Source: UBA6136 sp041178325
GTDB lineage: Bacteria > Pseudomonadota > Gammaproteobacteria > Methylococcales > Methylococcaceae
Assembly: GCA_041178325.1 (NCBI GenBank)
Contig: JBEGVN010000082.1
Coordinates: 84,125 to 148,124 of the forward strand
Direction of reading: 5' to 3'
Length of the DNA: 64,000 bases
Shown here: positions 61,241 through 64,000 of the stretch, piece after piece
Layout: each line of letters starts with the position of its first letter
Position numbering within the stretch: position 1 is the first letter of the stretch
Made by a program: the position numbers and the translations under genes
The notes under the pieces: model-generated
Told to the model about the DNA's origin: nothing
What the model saw: only the letters and a program-made list of their open reading frames with translations
Database searches by the model: none

Positions 61241-62023
61241 CTATGCGGCTGCAAGCGAGAACAAGGTCCTGAAATTATGGGCGGAATAGTCTGCGACTTG
61301 CTCAAAGCTCTCGCCCCGAAGCTCTGCCAAAAACTCAGCCACATGGCGAACATAAGCTGGATAATTGGGCTTCCCCCGAAGCGGAACAGGAGCAAGATAA
61401 GGCGAATCCGTTTCGATCAAGAGGCGATCCTGCGGCATTCGGCGAGCGACATCCTGAATCTGCGCTGCGTTCTTAAATGTCAAAATCCCTGAGAGCGAGA
61501 TATAAAAACCGATATCCAGCGCCGCTTTTGCTGTCTCCCAATCCTCGGTAAAGCAGTGAAGAACACCACCCACCTTTTCAGCAGCCTCTTCCCGGAGAAT
61601 TCGGAGCGTATCCTCACGCGCCTCCCGGGTATGGATGATCAAGGGCTTTTTAACTTCAACCGCGGTCTGGATATGAGTCCTGAAGCGCTTCTGTTGACGA
61701 TCCTGATGTGAGGCATCGCACCGAAAGTAATCAAGACCGGTCTCACCAATGGCTACGACACGAGCGTCATCCGCAAGGTCTTTCAGGCGAGCGACATCAG
61801 GCTCTTCACAGTGCTCCTCCGTTGGATGCACGCCAACCGATACGGATATTTCAGAATGTGGATCGACCAGCGCGCGCATACCCACGTATTTCTCGAGGGT
61901 AATCGAGACACACAAAAGGTGACTGACCCCGCCCTCAACCGTCTCTCGTATGAGTCGGGAGAAATCGTTTTGGTAGGGCGCAAGATCCAGTCGGTCGAGA
62001 TGGCAATGGGAGTCGATCAGCAT
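61241..62023 (-). CDS. tatD: TatD-family metal-dependent deoxyribonuclease
   Basis: A 260-residue TIM-barrel hydrolase. The metal ligands appear as DSHCHLD (residues 4-10), E in GETGLDYF (near 92), HTREA (near 128), HCFTE (near 153) and D in ETDSPYLAP (near 203). TatD/YcfH proteins have 3'-5' exonuclease or D-aminoacyl hydrolase activities. I start at ATG 62023; the frame to 62083 adds a 20-residue Ala-rich part that comes from the 9-base tandem repeat. Downstream of the response regulator gene. Confidence 0.93.
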   Translation of the reverse strand: MLIDSHCHLDRLDLAPYQNDFSRLIRETVEGGVSHLLCVSITLEKYVGMRALVDPHSEISVSVGVHPTEEHCEEPDVARLKDLADDARVVAIGETGLDYFRCDASHQDRQQKRFRTHIQTAVEVKKPLIIHTREAREDTLRILREEAAEKVGGVLHCFTEDWETAKAALDIGFYISLSGILTFKNAAQIQDVARRMPQDRLLIETDSPYLAPVPLRGKPNYPAYVRHVAEFLAELRGESFEQVADYSAHNFRTLFSLAAA

Positions 62024-62054
62024 GGGTTGGATTCCTGTGTTGGCCTCCGATTTT

Positions 62055-62090
62055 AACGCAGCCAACGCAGCCAACGCAGCCAACGCAGCA
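62055..62090. repeat. Four tandem 9-base repeats
   Basis: AACGCAGCC is repeated three times exactly and a fourth time as AACGCAGCA. It lies 32-67 bases upstream of the tatD ATG, between it and the response regulator gene. Because the unit is nine bases, changes in copy number would preserve the reading frame. Confidence 0.85.
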
Positions 62091-62110
62091 AACTGCGAAC
62101 ATCCCCGTTG

Positions 62111-62770
62111 TTAAGGCCGAGATGTCGTCCCTTGGGTCATTTCGAACAGCTCAGAAATCGAGTGCGCCCCCATCTTTTGCATCACCTGGGTCTTATATTG
62201 CTTAGTGGTCGCCAAGGAGATCCCCAAGTCCACCATGATTTCCGCGTTGCTGTACCCCTTAGTCAGGAGCCAAAACACTTGAAGTTCTCGCGGACTCAAG
62301 ACACTGAGCCGCATTTCTAAGGTTTCGGCGACAAGGGCTCGATTCATGTTCTCAAGGTCGATCTCAATCCCTTTAGAAACGGCCGCCAAAAGGGTTTTCT
62401 GCGTAAAGGGTTTAATCAAAAAGTCAAAGGCCCCCTGCTTCATGGCTTTTACGCTCTGTTCGACCGTGCTTTCACCGCTAATAAAGAGGATAGGCGTTTT
62501 TATTTCCCGCTCCAGAAACGTCGCCTGCAATTCAACACCGGACATCTGGGGCATGCGCATGTCGGTAATAACCACTGCAGGCGAATAGTGCAGATTCGCG
62601 TTCAGAAAATCGATCGCTTTTGGAAACGCATGCACAACAAAACCAGCGTTTTGAAGGATCTTTATCAGCCCAATACGTAAATCATCATGGTCCTCAATCA
62701 GATAAACATGACTTGCGGCCGAATGGGACTGCCTCTGACGCATCGACTCCTTGCTGCCTTTATTAGACAT
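62111..62770 (-). CDS. FixJ/NarL-type response regulator
   Basis: A 219-residue two-domain regulator. The receiver (about 18-135) has EDHDD, the phosphorylated Asp in VVITDMRMPQMSG (near 71) and the conserved Lys in FLIKPFTQ. The C-terminal LuxR/GerE helix-turn-helix (about 155-212) shows LSPRELQVFWLLTKGYSNAEIMVDLGIS. It starts 3 bases after the kinase stop on the same strand, so the two form a cognate pair. Target genes are unknown; the order resembles FixL-FixJ-like systems. Confidence 0.93.
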   Translation of the reverse strand: MSNKGSKESMRQRQSHSAASHVYLIEDHDDLRIGLIKILQNAGFVVHAFPKAIDFLNANLHYSPAVVITDMRMPQMSGVELQATFLEREIKTPILFISGESTVEQSVKAMKQGAFDFLIKPFTQKTLLAAVSKGIEIDLENMNRALVAETLEMRLSVLSPRELQVFWLLTKGYSNAEIMVDLGISLATTKQYKTQVMQKMGAHSISELFEMTQGTTSRP

Positions 62771-62773
62771 GCG

Positions 62774-63883
62774 TTATACGGGATGCCCCACTGTTGATTC
62801 ACTGGAGCTCGTTACTCGGTTCTCTTGGCTCGAAAGCAAGGGAATAGATACTTTGAATTCAACCCCACCCCCTGAGTCGTTCGTGTGACTAATGCGCCCT
62901 TGATGCTTTTCTACTATATGCAGTGAGAGCCAGAGTCCAAGCCCTGTTCCATGGTGCTTTGAGGTGTTAAAAAGACTGAACACATCACCCACCAGCGACT
63001 CATTGATGCCTGGTCCATTATCGAAGATCGAGAACTCTAGTCGCCCTTCATTGATTTGGCTATGGATTCGAATTTGCTTGTCCTTCCGTGAGATGAGATC
63101 CAAGGCCTCGATTGCATTGACCAAAAGATTCCCGATGACTTGTCGCATCAATGCCCCCCAGAGGGTGATTTCTTCTTTAGCCGCCAAATCCATTACCAAA
63201 TCAATCTTGGACTTCTGCAATCGATCCCGATAAAGAACGGCAACTTCCGCTATCAACTCATCGATTGAACAACGTTGCGGCGATTCCTCACGTTTTGAGA
63301 AAAAGCTTTTCAAGCTCGAAATCAGCTTAGCGGCCAATTGGTTGGACTTGATGACATTTTCAACATAGTGCTCTACGGCCTCCGCTTGCTCTCCTTCATG
63401 AAGGGCATGGATTGCCAACTCAGAGTTCACCTGAATGACCGATAGAAATTGATTTAATTCATGGGAGAGACCTGCCGAAAGCGCACCGGATTCGACCAAG
63501 GCATGGGCCTTCAACAAATTCTGGATCAGAAGATCCTTTTCTTTTAAGAGTGCTGTAATTCGCTCATTGTCCAGCCTGTATTTAAGGCTTGCCTTGGCCC
63601 CCTCGCTGGTCCAATGAAAACCCAGGGTCATATAGATAAATACCGTCATGCAAACCTGGACATCCATAGACTGAACAAAGGTGTCGGTAATGGATTCCGG
63701 AATTATCGCTGAGTATTTGCATCCAACAAAAACCCACATGTAATATAAGGACATCAAAATAAATAACAACGCCAAAAACATGAGGGTTCCCACTTCGCGC
63801 AAAACTCTCCTTTCCCTCAGCTTAATGACTTTTCTCAAAAACCTGCGTATTTCGCGTGATTCGGCCGGGCATTTCACGAACAT
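62774..63883 (-). CDS. Membrane sensor histidine kinase, possibly truncated at 5' end
   Basis: A kinase of up to 369 residues. Two membrane helices (about 35-55 and 75-95) are followed by a linker helix, the phosphorylation site SHELNQ (near 140-145) and a HATPase_c domain (about 235-360; NAIEALDL, DNGPGI, GTGLGLWLS). The periplasmic or 7TM sensor part expected for this layout is missing. The first 8-16 codons lie inside the IS-like repeat array, so the natural start may be TTG at 63838, or the true 5' end may have been removed by insertion. The paired response regulator follows. Confidence 0.85.
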   Translation of the reverse strand: MFVKCPAESREIRRFLRKVIKLRERRVLREVGTLMFLALLFILMSLYYMWVFVGCKYSAIIPESITDTFVQSMDVQVCMTVFIYMTLGFHWTSEGAKASLKYRLDNERITALLKEKDLLIQNLLKAHALVESGALSAGLSHELNQFLSVIQVNSELAIHALHEGEQAEAVEHYVENVIKSNQLAAKLISSLKSFFSKREESPQRCSIDELIAEVAVLYRDRLQKSKIDLVMDLAAKEEITLWGALMRQVIGNLLVNAIEALDLISRKDKQIRIHSQINEGRLEFSIFDNGPGINESLVGDVFSLFNTSKHHGTGLGLWLSLHIVEKHQGRISHTNDSGGGVEFKVSIPLLSSQENRVTSSSESTVGHPV

Positions 63884-63938
63884 CCGGCCACCTGTTCCAC
63901 GCTAATTCGGCCACCCATTTCGGATCATTCGGCCGGGC
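63859..63938 (+). repeat. Four direct repeats of ATTCGGCC, 22-23-base period
   Basis: Copies begin at 63859 (ATTCGGCCGGGC), 63882 (ATCCGGCCACC), 63905 (ATTCGGCCACCC) and 63927 (ATTCGGCCGGGC). The period is close to two helical turns, as expected for adjacent protein-binding sites on one face of the DNA. Confidence 0.8.
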
Positions 63939-63975
63939 GGTCGGAGCGTAGCGACGCAGGTCTTTTTGGAGGCTA

Positions 63976-64000
63976 ATGTTCCCTCCAAGTTTCGTCAATC
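63976..64000 (+). CDS. Start of a possible transposase gene (cut by window edge)
   Basis: ATG at 63976 preceded by GGAGG (63968-63972). Only eight codons are visible, too few to identify a family. The assignment to a transposase is inferred solely from the upstream terminal repeats. Confidence 0.3.

Larger units (their letters stand above)
63857..64000. mobile_element. Terminus of an IS21-like insertion element (incomplete)
   Basis: The last 144 bases have multiple terminal direct repeats with a 23-base period, then GGTCGGAGCGTAGCGACG and a well-spaced ribosome-binding site before an ATG at 63976. Repeated end motifs of this kind are typical of IS21-family elements. The element continues beyond the window, so no transposase domain can be read. 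Confidence 0.55.

Noticed and set aside
1..64000. tRNA genes, rRNA genes and CRISPR arrays
   Set aside because: No cloverleaf-like GTTCRA segments with matching acceptor stems, no rRNA signatures and no spacer-repeat arrays were seen. The 23-base repeats at the right edge have no unique spacers of constant size and fit an IS end better.

Overview
The window looks like a chromosomal segment of a gammaproteobacterium. The evidence is gene order as much as gene content: mltD beside yafS-rnhA-dnaQ, gpmI-envC-ctpA, rhodanese-secB-gpsA, dksA-gluQ-rnf-nth, and a linked aas/lplT pair. Genus cannot be told from the sequence alone. Coding density is high, starts are often GTG or TTG, and many genes overlap by 1-14 bases, so most of the window is organised in short operons.

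Layout. 1-2800: K+ channel (cut by the left edge), RsfS and MltD, all on the minus strand. 2858-7025: methyltransferase, RNase HI, DnaQ, an orphan ParA and a dicarboxylate-type symporter. 7046-13093: bidirectional terminator, NhaD antiporter, then the assimilatory sulfite reductase CysI with its DUF934 partner, and a lipoprotein plus a 600-residue exported protein. 13150-17281 (minus): CtpA, EnvC, GpmI. 17458-22717: ArsR regulator, rhodanese, SecB, GpsA, MFS carrier, DUF2062 protein, phosphatidylserine decarboxylase. 22714-30377: a metal-handling block with a DsbD/TauE-like membrane protein, several very small proteins, a Cu(I)-type P1B ATPase and a Met/Gly-rich membrane protein. 30384-31373: about 1 kb of gene-poor DNA with a DnaA-box dyad, next to a phage-like zinc-ribbon gene. 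32945-41420: Kdo hydroxylase, nitroreductase, HTTM-DCC fusion, lysophospholipase, Aas, LplT and a lipoprotein. 41440-49335: FKBP isomerase, aminotransferase, DksA, GluQ-RS, RnfABCGE (no RnfD) and Nth. 49325-63883: cytochrome c, a PAS-rich phosphatase, SodB, a LysR locus, a CYTH enzyme, a CPBP protease, Pta-AckA, UppP, a class V aminotransferase, TatD and a two-component pair. The right edge carries a 23-base-period repeat array that looks like the end of an IS21-like insertion sequence and lies over the 5' end of the sensor kinase gene.

How the genes fit together. Envelope upkeep is the main theme: peptidoglycan turnover (MltD, EnvC, CtpA, UppP), phospholipid synthesis and repair (GpsA, Psd, Aas/LplT, lysophospholipase) and lipopolysaccharide modification (KdoO). 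Redox and metal handling form a second theme (CysI, Rnf, SodB, cytochrome c, Cu ATPase block).

Most interesting points: (i) the 24.0-28.3 kb copper-type locus, with a 55-residue Cys-rich protein, two degenerate HMA domains, and a sigma54-like promoter about 90 bases downstream of a perfect 13-bp dyad; (ii) an Rnf operon with no rnfD; (iii) gluQ with no ATG/GTG/TTG start; (iv) tandem hairpins, one terminator-like, in the sodB leader; (v) the IS-like end abutting the sensor kinase.
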